Numbered from the stretch's first letter, positions 34,164-43,311 are shown. The stretch is 64,000 nucleotides of DNA from JBDUDK01 sp040002995 (GCA_040002995.1 JBDUDK010000033.1:7029-71028); one strand, 5' to 3'. Program-made: numbers and translations. The notes: generated from the letters alone by a model not told the origin.

Positions 34164-34178
34164 GGCGGAGGCGCCTAC
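34161..34178. repeat. Inverted repeat between the rpe and RumA-like promoters
   Basis: GTAGGCG (34161-34167), spacer gagg, CGCCTAC (34172-34178). Each arm contributes CGCCTA to a -10 element on its own strand (CGCCTACCAT leftward, CGCCTACGCT rightward), giving two back-to-back promoters in 24 bp. It could also be an operator controlling both genes. Confidence 0.6.
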
Positions 34179-34181
34179 GCT
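34176..34181 (+). promoter_or_regulatory. Putative -10 element for the RumA-like methyltransferase gene
   Basis: TACGCT lies 17 nt before the GTG start at 34199, so a leader of about 10 nt would be made. It is the mirror image of the rpe element. Confidence 0.35.
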
Positions 34182-34198
34182 GGCCGTGTGATCGTGTC

Positions 34199-35359
34199 GT
34201 GATAGAGCTGCTCGCCGAGCGCATCGTGGCCGGCGGGGCGGCTCTCGCCCACGACGATCAAGGCCGCGTGGTGTTCATAGACGGCGCTCTGCCCGGGGAG
34301 CGCGTCAGCGTCGAGATCACCGAACAACGCAAAGATTTTGGCCGGGCCCGGCTCATCGACGTCGTGGATCGGGCCGCCGACCGGATGACTCCGCCGTGCA
34401 AGTTCGTGGCGTTGGGTTGTGGCGGCTGCGGGTGGCAGCACGTCGAGCCGCAGGCCCAGCGGGCTCTCAAGCGTGGGATCGTTATCGACGCGTTGCGACG
34501 CATTGCCCACCTCGAAGACGCGAACGTCGTCGACGGGCCGCCGCTATCCGCCACCGGCTACCGCACGACGGTACGGGTGGCCGTGGTCGATGGGCGGGCC
34601 GCACTCCACATCGGCGCCAGCCACCGTCTCATCGCGGTCGACGCGTGTCTCGTTACGCATCCGCTCGTCGATGAGCTCTTTCGTGAGGGTCGCTTCGATG
34701 GGGCCACCGAAGTTGTGTTGCGGGCGGGTGTGGCCACCGGCGAGCGCCTCGCGTGGCCCCGACCGGCATCAGCTCGCCTGCGCCTGCCCGCCGACGTGGC
34801 GGTGGGCGAGCGCGTGTCGGTGCACGAAGTGGTGGCCGGTCACCGTTTTCGCATCTCGGCCCGCTCGTTTTTCCAGACCCGGCCCGACGGCGCCGAGGCG
34901 CTCGTACAGGCGGTCGCCGACGCCGCGGGTCCGCTGGCCGCGAGCGACGGCCATCTGGTGGACGCGTACAGCGGTGTCGGGCTGTATGCGGCGACCCTGG
35001 GTTCCCACCGGCCGGTGACGGCCATCGAACTCGACCGTCATGCGCTGGCCGACGCCCGCACGAACCTCGCCCATCTCGCAACGACGCTCGTGCGCGGCGA
35101 GGTGGCGCGGTGGCGCGCGGAGCCGGCGGAACTTGTGGTCGCGGACCCGGCGCGGCCCGGCCTTGGCCCGGCGGCCGCCACCGCGCTCGCGGCGGCCGGC
35201 GCCGAACGATTCGTCCTCGTGAGCTGCGACGCGGCTTCATTTGGTCGCGACACTCGCCTGCTCGAAGAGCTCGGCTATGCGCATGAAAAGTCGACCTTGA
35301 TCGACTTGTTTCCCCATACGCCCCATGTCGAGGTGGTGAGCGCGTTTGTCCGGCGGTGA
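34199..35359 (+). CDS. RNA (uracil-5)-methyltransferase, TrmA/RumA family
   Basis: A 386-residue SAM-dependent RNA m5U methyltransferase family member. Residues 1-60 look like a TRAM domain. CKFVALGCGGCGWQHV near residues 67-82 plus DACLVTH near 150 match the four Cys of the RumA [4Fe-4S] cluster. AdoMet motif I is VDAYSGVGLYAATLG near 258; VVADPARPGLG near 318 is the DPPR-like motif; and the nucleophile is the Cys in LVSCDAASFGRDTRLL near 341. Whether the target is 23S rRNA (RlmC/RlmD) or tRNA cannot be told. The start is GTG without a ribosome-binding site. Confidence 0.88.
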   Translation: MIELLAERIVAGGAALAHDDQGRVVFIDGALPGERVSVEITEQRKDFGRARLIDVVDRAADRMTPPCKFVALGCGGCGWQHVEPQAQRALKRGIVIDALRRIAHLEDANVVDGPPLSATGYRTTVRVAVVDGRAALHIGASHRLIAVDACLVTHPLVDELFREGRFDGATEVVLRAGVATGERLAWPRPASARLRLPADVAVGERVSVHEVVAGHRFRISARSFFQTRPDGAEALVQAVADAAGPLAASDGHLVDAYSGVGLYAATLGSHRPVTAIELDRHALADARTNLAHLATTLVRGEVARWRAEPAELVVADPARPGLGPAAATALAAAGAERFVLVSCDAASFGRDTRLLEELGYAHEKSTLIDLFPHTPHVEVVSAFVRR

Positions 35360-35390
35360 TCCGAAGGAGCCCGGGCTCCGTACAGGGGCT

Positions 35391-35972
35391 ATGCGAGACG
35401 ACTTCGCGGCCGTCTCCGACGCAACCCTGGTGGTGGCGATCGGCCGCTACCGGCAGGACGCCCTGGCCGAGGCCTACCGCCGCCACGCCGGAGCGGTCTA
35501 CGGACTGGCCCGGCGCCTCCTCTTCGAGGCCGCACTCGCGGAAGAGGTCGTCCAAGAGGTCTTCATCCGCCTGTGGAACAACCCCGACCGTTTCGATTCC
35601 GACCGCGGCACCCTTCGGTCGTACCTGCTCGCCCAGACCCACGGCCGGTCGGTCGACTTGCTGCGTTCTGAGAGCGCGCGGCGAACGCGCGAAGAGCGTC
35701 AGGCCCGCGAGACCGCAGAGGCGGGGTACGACGTCGAGCACGAGGTGTGGGATTTGACGACCGCCGAAGGGGTACGCACGGCGATGGGCCGCTTGCCCGA
35801 GCCCGAGAGGCGAGCGATTCAGCTCGCGTACTTCGGCGGCCATACCTACCGCGATGTCGCGGAGATGTTGAACGAGCCAGAGGGCACCGTGAAAAGCCGG
35901 ATCCGCTCGGGCCTCAAGAGACTGCGCGCCGAGCTGGTGGCTGCAGGGATCCGTATGGGAGAGCTGGCATGA
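35391..35972 (+). CDS. ECF-type RNA polymerase sigma factor (SigK-like)
   Basis: A 193-residue group 4 sigma factor. Region 2: EEVVQEVFIRLWNNPDRFDS near residues 55-75, then GTLRSYLLAQTHGRSVDLLR. Region 4: LPEPERRAIQLAYFGGHTYRDVAEMLNEPEGTVKSRIRSGLKRLR, with a helix-turn-helix near 150-185. The ATG at 35391 gives the usual length; earlier in-frame TTG 35346 overlaps the previous gene. Its stop overlaps the start of an RskA-type anti-sigma gene by 4 nt, so the pair forms a membrane-signalling switch. Confidence 0.93.
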   Translation: MRDDFAAVSDATLVVAIGRYRQDALAEAYRRHAGAVYGLARRLLFEAALAEEVVQEVFIRLWNNPDRFDSDRGTLRSYLLAQTHGRSVDLLRSESARRTREERQARETAEAGYDVEHEVWDLTTAEGVRTAMGRLPEPERRAIQLAYFGGHTYRDVAEMLNEPEGTVKSRIRSGLKRLRAELVAAGIRMGELA

Positions 35973-36706
35973 ATCCCGCCGAGATCGAAGCCCTCCTTGG
36001 CGCCTACGCCCTCGATGCGGTAAGCGACGACGAGCGCAGGGAGATCGAGGACTATCTCGCCACCGATCCCCGCGCCCGCGAAGAGGTAGCGCAACACCGT
36101 GAGGTCGCCTCGATGCTGGCGTTCACCGGCGCTCCCGCCCCGGACGGTCTGTGGGACCGCATCGCGGCGTCACTCGAAGAATCACCTCCGCCCGCGGAAG
36201 TGTCACTCGCTCCCGTTACGAGGTTGGCCTCCGAGCGCGCCCGTCGACGCCGGTGGACGCGCCTCGTCGCGACGGGTGCGGCCGCCGCCGCCGTCGCGAT
36301 CGGGCTACTGACGGCTGAAGTCGTCCACCTCAACCACAAGGTCGACAGCGCGGCAGTCGCGGATCCGATCGAGCAGGGGGCGCAGCGGGCGTTGAAGGAC
36401 CCGACGGCGCGGCTCGCCCACCTCGCGTCCGCTGATGGTCGGTACGACGTGCTCGCCGCGCTCCGGCCGGACGGCACCGGCTTCCTCGTGCCCCACAAGC
36501 TGCCGCCGGCGGCCGAGGGCCATACGTACCAGCTGTGGGGCATCCTCGATGGCAAGCCCATCTCGCTCGGTTTGCTCGGCCGCGAGCCCTCGGTGGTCTC
36601 GTTCCGAGCCGACGGTCCAGTGACCACCTTGGCCGTCACCGAGGAGGACCGCCACGGCGCGGTGGTTTCCACCCAGACCCCCGTGATGGCCGGCGACCTC
36701 GTCTAG
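35969..36706 (+). CDS. Anti-sigma-K factor RskA-like membrane protein
   Basis: A 245-residue anti-sigma factor. Residues 1-75 are the cytosolic sigma-binding helix bundle (MNPAEIEALLGAYALDAVSD), without the HxxxCxxC of zinc anti-sigmas. A single transmembrane helix, TRLVATGAAAAAVAIGLLTA, lies near 97-116. The outer RskA domain (about 150-245) has the diagnostic AEGHTYQLWGILDGKPISLG. It would release the upstream sigma factor on proteolysis. ATGA overlap with the sigma gene. Confidence 0.92.
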   Translation: MNPAEIEALLGAYALDAVSDDERREIEDYLATDPRAREEVAQHREVASMLAFTGAPAPDGLWDRIAASLEESPPPAEVSLAPVTRLASERARRRRWTRLVATGAAAAAVAIGLLTAEVVHLNHKVDSAAVADPIEQGAQRALKDPTARLAHLASADGRYDVLAALRPDGTGFLVPHKLPPAAEGHTYQLWGILDGKPISLGLLGREPSVVSFRADGPVTTLAVTEEDRHGAVVSTQTPVMAGDLV

Positions 36707-36713
36707 CCGCCCG

Positions 36714-37088
36714 CTAGGTCAGGACGCTTACCTGCGCGCTGTCGAGGTATTCGTCGATGCGGGTGACGCAGCCCTCGGAGACCCACACGCGCATCATCGC
36801 CGGGACGTCGAGGCGGGCTCCGCTCGGGGCGATGCCCGTGAGCACGTGCTGCTGAACGAAACCGTCGTCTACGACCAAGCGACGGATGTCTTCGTAGCGC
36901 CGGTCCGACACGTTGGCCACCATCCACTTGAGCACTCTCAAGTTCTCCTCGAGAGTCTGCGCCCGCTTGTCGTAGTTGTGCCAGACGACGACATCGGGCG
37001 CGTAGATCGACCTGATCTTGTCGAGGTCGCCCGCCTCCACGGCCTCGAAGAACGCGCTCGCCAATGACTCAATGTCAGGGCTGGTCAT
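36714..37088 (-). CDS. SnoaL-like / nuclear transport factor 2-fold protein
   Basis: A 124-residue alpha+beta cone protein of the NTF2-like superfamily. The N-terminal helices IESLASAFFEAVEAGDLDKI and then YAPDVVVWHNYD are typical of SnoaL-like polyketide-cyclase homologues and bile-acid 7-alpha-dehydratase-like proteins. Function is not predictable; many are small-molecule isomerases or dehydratases. The ATG at 37088 is preferred over GTG 37091. It converges with the anti-sigma gene (7-bp gap). Confidence 0.82.
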   Translation of the reverse strand: MTSPDIESLASAFFEAVEAGDLDKIRSIYAPDVVVWHNYDKRAQTLEENLRVLKWMVANVSDRRYEDIRRLVVDDGFVQQHVLTGIAPSGARLDVPAMMRVWVSEGCVTRIDEYLDSAQVSVLT

Positions 37089-37142
37089 CACCGTTGTCTA
37101 GCGCACCGGCCCACTCAGCTTGGCCGCCGGGCGGCCGATCTG

Positions 37143-40100
37143 TTGGAGGTCGTGGAAGGAACAACAGCAGTCAAGGGCTCGCGCGCACCGCCCGCTGGCG
37201 TGGCGGCGCTGATTGCCGCGTTCGCCGCGGTGGTCTTCCTCGGGCAGGGCAACCATGGCTGGGACAAGGCGGTAATCGTGGTTGGCGAGTCATTCGCCGC
37301 GTACATCGCCGCCTTCTACGCCGGGCGCACCGGGTGGCGCAATCGGTCATTGGCCTGGTGGAGCATCTCGGTCGCGATGTTCTCGTGGGGCACCGGTCAG
37401 ATGGCCTGGGCCTACTACCAATTGATCGCCCACCGCGACGCACCGTTTCCCTCGATGGCCGACTTCGGCTACCTGGCCCTCGTGCCGTTCGCCATCGTCG
37501 GCGTCTCGATCATCTGTTTCGAAAAAGCGCTTACCAGTGAGCGTGTGCGGGCGGTGCTCGACGGTCTCGTCATTGCGGTCTCTCTGATGTCGGTGGCGTG
37601 GGTTCTGGCGTTGGAACCGGTCTTTGTGGCGCGTGGTGAGACGACGCTCTTTGCTCTCGTGCTCTCGTTCACGTACCCAGTCGGGGACATCGTGGTGGTC
37701 GCTGTCGTGCTCACCACCCTTCTGCGCGTGGGATTGCAGCACCGACAGCTGCGGTTGCTCGGCCTCGGGTTCGCGATCCTCGCGGTGGCCGACGGTCTGT
37801 TCAGCTACTTGGTGGCGACCGGGACGGTCAGCTCGTACACCTTGAGCGACGTTGGCTGGTTCGCAGGCTTCCTCGTGGTCGCGCTTTCGGCCGCCACCTC
37901 GGCGGAGGTCGTTAAGCCGGCCGGCAACGAACGGCCGGGTAGCAGCCGTCTCTTCTTGGTTTTCGGTCCGTTGACACTGGCGATCGGAGTGTCCCTCGCG
38001 GAGCTGCTCAGCGGGCCCCGCGACGCGGTGCTGGTGTATTCCGTGTTGGCCCTCGCCATCGTTGCCATGGGGCGCCAGCTGGCCGTCCAACTCGAGAATG
38101 CCGGCCTCACCGTCGCACTGCGGGCGAGGTTGCTCGAGCTCGAGCGGAGCCAAGCCCGCTTTCGAGCGGTGTTCGACGAGTCGAAGGACGTCGTCTGCCT
38201 AATCAGCGACGACGGTTGCCTGATCGAGGCCAGTGCGGCCATGGAATCGATGCTCTTTTGGCCATTGGCACACGTGCGGGGCCGCTATCTCATGGAGTTT
38301 GTACATCCCGACGACCTCGAGAAGGTTCAGACCGCGTTCGTGGACTTTCTCGGGGGGTACGGCGCTTCCGAGGGCCAGTTCCGCTTCCTCGACGGCAAGG
38401 GCAACTACCGCTGGATCGAGGGAGGCGGTTCAGATCTTCGTGACCACCCCGCGGTACAGGCCCTGGTCGTGAGCCTCCACGACATCGGCGAGCGCGTGCG
38501 CAGCCAGTCCGCGTTGCACGTGGCGCAACAGCGCTTCCAAGCGGCGTTCGACGAGGCGCCCATCGGGATGGCCCTCGCCACGATGGACGGTCGGTTCATC
38601 ATGGTGAACCGATCGCTGCATCGCATTCTCGGCTACGCGCCGGGTGCACTCGTCGGCATGTCCAACGTCGACATCACCCATCCGGACGATCTGGCGCACA
38701 GCCGGCTCGAGATGCAACGGCTAAGTGCCGGCGAGATCAGCGGCTATCAGCTCGAGAAGCGCTACATCCACGCCGATGGGCACACGGTATGGGTGGCGCT
38801 GAGCGTATCGATGGTGCCCGAACCCGACGGCGAGAGCTACGTGGTGGGCCAGATCGAAGACATCACGCAGCGAAAGGCGATCGCCGAGCACCTCGAGCAC
38901 TCTGCCGTGCATGACGCGCTCACAGGACTGCCCAACCGCGTGTATTTCGTCGGACGTCTCGACGAGGCGCTGCGGCGCGCCGAACGCGAGGGAACCCGCA
39001 TCGGCGTTGTGTTCCTCGACGTCGATCGCTTCAAGGTTGTGAACGACTCCCTCGGTCACGCCGCGGGCGACGAATTGCTCAAGGCCGTCGCCGATCGCTT
39101 GAGGGAGAGTTTGCGGCCCAACGACGTCGTCGCTCGATTCGGCGGCGACGAGTTCACTGTGCTGGTCGAACGGGTCGCCGACGAGGCAGCTGCGATGGAG
39201 ATGGCCGACCGCGTACTGCGGATTCTGAGCCGTCCGGTGAACCTGTCCCATGGCGAGACATACGTGAGCGCGAGCCTGGGCGTGGCGATCTCCGAACCGG
39301 CGACATCAGGTGCAGAGCTGCTCCGTAACGCCGACACCGCCATGTACGTGGCCAAGCAGCGCGGGCGCGGCCGGGTGGAGCTCTTCGCCCCGCTCAGCCA
39401 CACGAATGCCGTCAGCCAGCTCCGTACCGAAAACGACCTTCACCGTGCCCTTGAGCGCCGCGAGTTCCGCCTTCACTATCAGCCGATCGTTGACCTCCGC
39501 AGCGGTCAAGTGGTCGGCTTCGAGGCCCTCGTCCGCTGGCAGCACCCGACGCGTGGATTGCTGGCACCGGGGGAATTCATTGGCCTCGCCGAAGAGACCG
39601 GCCTGATCGTGCCGATTGGCGCCTGGGTGCTCGAGCAGGCGTGCGCCCAAACAGCGCGTTGGCAGAAGGCCCAAGGCGACCGTGACCCCGTGACCATCAA
39701 CGTGAACCTGTCGCCTCGACAGCTCGGCACGTACGAGCTCACCGAACAGGTCCGAGCCGTTCTGGCCCGCACCGGCATTCGAGAGAGAAGTCTGTGCCTG
39801 GAGATCACCGAGAGCGGCCTGATGGTCGACACCACCGAAGCACTCGCCCGGCTGTCATCGCTGCACGCGTTGGGTGTCCGTTTGAGCATCGACGACTTCG
39901 GCACGGGGTACTCGTCGCTCACCTATTTGAAGCGCTTCCCGGTCGACTCGCTGAAGATTGATCGCACGTTCGTGGACGGACTCGGCACCGAGCCGGAGGA
40001 CACGGCGATCGTGTCGGCCGTCATCGGCCTGGCCCACTCGCTCGGTCTGGTGGCCGTGGCGGAGGGGGTCGAGACCGTCGAACAACTCACCCGCCTCCGG

Positions 40101-40268
40101 GCGATGGGCTGCGATCTCGGACAGGGCTACTACTTCGGACGGCCCGTCCCCGCGGCCGCGCTCGGCGATGACCCCTGCGCCGAGCTTCACTCGTGGCAAC
40201 TCGACGGCCGGTGGGTCCCTGAGGAGCTCGACGAACTGCCGTCGACGTCGGTCACCTCACGCGACTGA
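37143..40268 (+). CDS. Membrane-bound PAS-PAS-GGDEF-EAL cyclic-di-GMP protein
   Basis: A 1041-residue bifunctional c-di-GMP enzyme. About residues 18-325 carry eight or nine membrane helices resembling a MASE-type sensor. Two PAS domains follow (about 340-450 and 460-580). The diguanylate cyclase has an intact active site RFGGDEF near 663-669. The phosphodiesterase has GFEALVRWQHP near 791, IDDFGTGYSSLTYLKRFPVD near 917 and QGYYFGRPVP near the end, so both activities may be real. The start is uncertain: TTG 37143 has no ribosome-binding site; GTG 37152 follows GGAGG too closely. Confidence 0.92.
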   Translation: MEVVEGTTAVKGSRAPPAGVAALIAAFAAVVFLGQGNHGWDKAVIVVGESFAAYIAAFYAGRTGWRNRSLAWWSISVAMFSWGTGQMAWAYYQLIAHRDAPFPSMADFGYLALVPFAIVGVSIICFEKALTSERVRAVLDGLVIAVSLMSVAWVLALEPVFVARGETTLFALVLSFTYPVGDIVVVAVVLTTLLRVGLQHRQLRLLGLGFAILAVADGLFSYLVATGTVSSYTLSDVGWFAGFLVVALSAATSAEVVKPAGNERPGSSRLFLVFGPLTLAIGVSLAELLSGPRDAVLVYSVLALAIVAMGRQLAVQLENAGLTVALRARLLELERSQARFRAVFDESKDVVCLISDDGCLIEASAAMESMLFWPLAHVRGRYLMEFVHPDDLEKVQTAFVDFLGGYGASEGQFRFLDGKGNYRWIEGGGSDLRDHPAVQALVVSLHDIGERVRSQSALHVAQQRFQAAFDEAPIGMALATMDGRFIMVNRSLHRILGYAPGALVGMSNVDITHPDDLAHSRLEMQRLSAGEISGYQLEKRYIHADGHTVWVALSVSMVPEPDGESYVVGQIEDITQRKAIAEHLEHSAVHDALTGLPNRVYFVGRLDEALRRAEREGTRIGVVFLDVDRFKVVNDSLGHAAGDELLKAVADRLRESLRPNDVVARFGGDEFTVLVERVADEAAAMEMADRVLRILSRPVNLSHGETYVSASLGVAISEPATSGAELLRNADTAMYVAKQRGRGRVELFAPLSHTNAVSQLRTENDLHRALERREFRLHYQPIVDLRSGQVVGFEALVRWQHPTRGLLAPGEFIGLAEETGLIVPIGAWVLEQACAQTARWQKAQGDRDPVTINVNLSPRQLGTYELTEQVRAVLARTGIRERSLCLEITESGLMVDTTEALARLSSLHALGVRLSIDDFGTGYSSLTYLKRFPVDSLKIDRTFVDGLGTEPEDTAIVSAVIGLAHSLGLVAVAEGVETVEQLTRLRAMGCDLGQGYYFGRPVPAAALGDDPCAELHSWQLDGRWVPEELDELPSTSVTSRD

Positions 40269-40278
40269 CGCGCCGACT

Positions 40279-40284
40279 TATCGT
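40279..40284 (+). promoter_or_regulatory. Putative leaderless -10 element for ridA
   Basis: TATCGT lies 7 nt before GTG 40292 and overlaps the other possible start, GTG 40283. This favours 40292 as the true start of the RidA-family gene. Confidence 0.45.
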
Positions 40285-40291
40285 GGTCGAT

Positions 40292-40678
40292 GTGAACACT
40301 CCGGTGAACCCGCGCGAGCTGGCACCGCCCGCGGCGAACTACAGCCACGCGTTCGTGTCGCCGGCGGGCAGCAGCCTCATCCATACGTCTGGCGTCGTGC
40401 CCATCCGTCGTGACGGGTCCGTGCCCTCGGGCATCGTCGATCAGGTCGAAGTGGTGTGGGCCAACATCCGGACGATCCTTGGTGCGGCCGGCTTCTTGAT
40501 GAGCGAAGTGGTCTCCGTGACCACCTACGTGGTGGCCGGCGAGGACCTCGGCCATGTGATGGCCGCACGCGATCGCGCGATGGCGGGCCACCGACCCGCG
40601 TCGACGCTCGTGGTCGTGCCGCAACTCGCCCGCCCAGAGTGGAGGGTCGAGATCGCGGTCGTTGCCGCCCAATCGTGA
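40292..40678 (+). CDS. RidA/YjgF/YER057c/UK114 family protein
   Basis: A 128-residue RidA-family protein; classic members hydrolyse reactive enamine/imine intermediates from PLP enzymes as trimers. HTSGVVPIRRDGSVPSGIVDQ and the GHRPASTLVVVPQLARPEWRVEIAVVAA end match the family; the Arg in RPAST is at the position of the substrate-binding Arg. The usual glycine-rich YSPA N-terminus is only partly kept. I selected GTG 40292 from its -10 spacing; GTG 40283 adds three residues. It converges with a phosphotransferase gene (1-bp gap). Confidence 0.85.
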   Translation: MNTPVNPRELAPPAANYSHAFVSPAGSSLIHTSGVVPIRRDGSVPSGIVDQVEVVWANIRTILGAAGFLMSEVVSVTTYVVAGEDLGHVMAARDRAMAGHRPASTLVVVPQLARPEWRVEIAVVAAQS

Positions 40679-40679
40679 G

Positions 40680-41738
40680 TTAGTCGAGGACGTCGAGAAG
40701 AGGCCGAACGTCGAGCCGCTCGAACGCGGGGAGCGCCATCGTCACCGCGTCTTTCTGCAGCCTCTGCCATATCGCGTGCTGGAAGAAGTTGTCACCCTCA
40801 CGAATCACGTAGTTCAAGATGAAAAAACGGTAGGCCTCGCCGAGGAACAAGACATCCTCCTCGCGTAGCGGGAAGACCCGGTGGTAGGCGCGCAGGAAAC
40901 GTTGGAACCGTGGTTCGAGCAGTGTGTGCGGCCCGTACGAGAACATCGTGCGATCACCGGTGCGGCTCGACACCCGCGAGAAGAAGTAGAAGTCGAGCAT
41001 GCGCGAATCGATGCGGAACCAGTCGTAGTCCCAGCGGCTGAAGAGCCGGAAACGGTCGCCGACGTTCTCGACAGAGAAGTTGCCGAGGTTCCAGTCGATC
41101 AGCACCGGGATCTTCCACCACTTGTCGTAGCCGCTGTTGTCGAGAGCCTCGAGGAAGTCGTGGCAGTGCCGTCGCACGATCGCGAGCTCCGCGCGGTCGA
41201 AACCGAAGCGCGCCGATGCGTGACGATCGTTCAACAGGTCGAACAAGTGGATCGCGTCGCTCTTGATCGACTTCGACGTCAGCGGCACCTGGCGCGAGAT
41301 GCGGTTGCAGGCAAGGTGAAAGTCGGCGACCTCCTCGGCGAGGTTGTCGATCTGGCGATCGTCGAGAACCCGCGGAAGGGCGTCTCGGCGCGGCACGTCT
41401 TCGTAGAAGACGGTCCAGAGCTCCCCGGTGTAGTGCGTGAAGACGCGCCCATCGCGGGTGAGGACATCGGCGAGCAGGTTGCGGTGCCGGGTGCGCTGCA
41501 AGAGCTCGCGACATTGGTGGAGGCGGTCGTGGTCCTCGCGGAACAAAAAGTACGACCCGTAGGAGGAGACCTTCGTGACCACGCTCGAACCACCTTCGAG
41601 CTCGAGGCGGTAGACGTGATTGGTAGAAACCATGGCGCTGACTTCCACGACCTCCCTGATCGCCCTGGGATCGCCGTAGTCGGACCACGCCGCCCGCACG
41701 GTCTCCACCACGTCGGCCATCAACCCAGTGTGTCGCAC
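40680..41738 (-). CDS. Phosphotransferase of the aminoglycoside/choline kinase fold
   Basis: A 352-residue kinase-like protein. The N-terminal lobe has VSTNHVYRLELEGGSSVVTKVSS (nucleotide loop and lysine). The catalytic loop is VLIDWNLGNFSVE near residue 211, with Asp and Asn five apart as in the Brenner motif but with Ile-Asp instead of His-Gly-Asp. The metal-binding segment is RWDYDWFRID near 236. Substrate unknown; homoserine-, choline- or maltose-kinase-like roles are possible. GTG 41738 is preferred because GAGGGA lies 5 nt upstream; ATG 41720 is an alternative. It is divergent from the MFS gene. Confidence 0.78.
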   Translation of the reverse strand: MRHTGLMADVVETVRAAWSDYGDPRAIREVVEVSAMVSTNHVYRLELEGGSSVVTKVSSYGSYFLFREDHDRLHQCRELLQRTRHRNLLADVLTRDGRVFTHYTGELWTVFYEDVPRRDALPRVLDDRQIDNLAEEVADFHLACNRISRQVPLTSKSIKSDAIHLFDLLNDRHASARFGFDRAELAIVRRHCHDFLEALDNSGYDKWWKIPVLIDWNLGNFSVENVGDRFRLFSRWDYDWFRIDSRMLDFYFFSRVSSRTGDRTMFSYGPHTLLEPRFQRFLRAYHRVFPLREEDVLFLGEAYRFFILNYVIREGDNFFQHAIWQRLQKDAVTMALPAFERLDVRPLLDVLD

Positions 41739-41777
41739 GGCTTTCCCTCGGGGGCACGCTGCCGCCAGACTGGGTAG

Positions 41778-43310
41778 GTGAGCACGGTCGACACGACACC
41801 CGCGTCGACCCTGACCCCCCGTCAGGTGAGAACGGTCTTCGTCGGGCTCATGGTCAGCCTGCTTTTGTCATCGCTCGACACCACCATCGTCGCAACCGCC
41901 CTGCCCACGATCGCCGGCAACCTCGGCGGCCTCGAGCACATCGCGTGGGTGGCGACGGCGTACCTGCTCACCTCCACCGCGGCCACACCGTTGTTCGGGA
42001 AGCTGTCCGACTTGTACGGCCGCAAGGCGCTGTTTCGCGCTGCGATCGTGATCTTCCTCGTCGGCTCGCTTCTGGCCGGCGCATCCCAGTCGTTCTTTCA
42101 GCTCGTCATGGCCCGCGGCGTGCAGGGCATCGGCGCGGGCGGCTTGATGGCCATGAGCTTCGTGATCATCGGCGACATCGTCCCGCCCCGGCAGCGGGGC
42201 CGCTACGTCGGTTTCCTCACGAGCGTGTTCGCGTTCGGAAGCGTCACCGGCCCGCTCATCGGCGGCTTCTTCGTCGACAACCTCACATGGCGATGGATCT
42301 TCACGGTGAACATCCCGATCGGGATTGTCGCGTGGTTCGTGACCTCGGTGGCGCTGCGCATTCCGTTCAATCGCCGTCCTCATAAGATCGATTTCGCCGG
42401 CGCGGCCCTCCTCGTCGCCGGCGTCACGAGCATCATTTTGATGACCACGTGGGGCGGCAAGGAGTACCCGTGGGGCTCGCCCCGCATCATCGCGTTGGGG
42501 ATTCTCGGCGCCGTGCTCGTGGTCGCCTTCTGCTTGTGGGAGCAGCGCGCCGAAGAGCCGATCCTGCCGATGCGCCTGTTCCGCAACCGTGTCTTCACGA
42601 TCTCGGTGGCGATGGGTTTCTTCATCGGCTCCGCGCTGTATTCCTCAGATTCCTTTCTTCCGCTGTTCCTGCAGGCGGTCACCGGGGCGTCGGCAACGAA
42701 GGCCGGCCTGCTGCTGACGCCGTTGATGGCCGGCGTGACGGTGAGCGCGATCCTGAGCGGTCGCCTCACCGCCCGAACGGGTCGTTACAAGCATTGGCCG
42801 ATCCTCGGAGGCACGCTGGCCGTCACCGGCATGGTGCTGCTGGCCCAGATCCACGCGGGCATCTCGAGGGGCTACGTGTCGCTGGCCATGGTGATACTCG
42901 GCGCCGGCCTCGGTATGACGATGCCGACGATGACACTGGCGGTTCAGAACTCCGTCGACTGGAAGGACCTCGGGGTGGCGACATCGGCGGTCACGTTCAT
43001 CCGGTCACTCGGTGGTGCCGTCGGGCTGGCCGCGTACGGTGCGGTGTTCGGCGGTCGCATCAACCGTCTCGCGCCAGAGCTCCGTCGACTGGTCGAGAGC
43101 CCAGCGAGCATCAAGGCCCTGCCCGAACCTACGCACGGTTTGGTGATCCATGCCCTCGCGCACGCGATTCAGGGGGTGTTCGTCGTCGCGGCGCCGGTGA
43201 TGCTGATCGCGTGGGTGATCAGCTTCTTTATGCCCGAGCTTCCCCTGCGGGACACCTCGGCGCTCGATCGCAGCAAGAGCGACCTCGGCACCGCGCCCGC
43301 CCTTCACTAA
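41778..43310 (+). CDS. MFS transporter, EmrB/QacA (DHA2) drug-resistance family
   Basis: A 510-residue transporter with about 14 transmembrane helices. Motif C-like and motif A segments are visible: LDTTIVATALPTIAGNLGG near residue 34 and GKLSDLYGRKALF near 74. Family members are proton-drug antiporters. It lies 44 bp upstream of hutH, and a histidine or urocanate role cannot be excluded, but the family points to efflux. GTG start at 41778; no clear ribosome-binding site. Confidence 0.9.
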   Translation: MSTVDTTPASTLTPRQVRTVFVGLMVSLLLSSLDTTIVATALPTIAGNLGGLEHIAWVATAYLLTSTAATPLFGKLSDLYGRKALFRAAIVIFLVGSLLAGASQSFFQLVMARGVQGIGAGGLMAMSFVIIGDIVPPRQRGRYVGFLTSVFAFGSVTGPLIGGFFVDNLTWRWIFTVNIPIGIVAWFVTSVALRIPFNRRPHKIDFAGAALLVAGVTSIILMTTWGGKEYPWGSPRIIALGILGAVLVVAFCLWEQRAEEPILPMRLFRNRVFTISVAMGFFIGSALYSSDSFLPLFLQAVTGASATKAGLLLTPLMAGVTVSAILSGRLTARTGRYKHWPILGGTLAVTGMVLLAQIHAGISRGYVSLAMVILGAGLGMTMPTMTLAVQNSVDWKDLGVATSAVTFIRSLGGAVGLAAYGAVFGGRINRLAPELRRLVESPASIKALPEPTHGLVIHALAHAIQGVFVVAAPVMLIAWVISFFMPELPLRDTSALDRSKSDLGTAPALH

Positions 43311-43311
43311 A

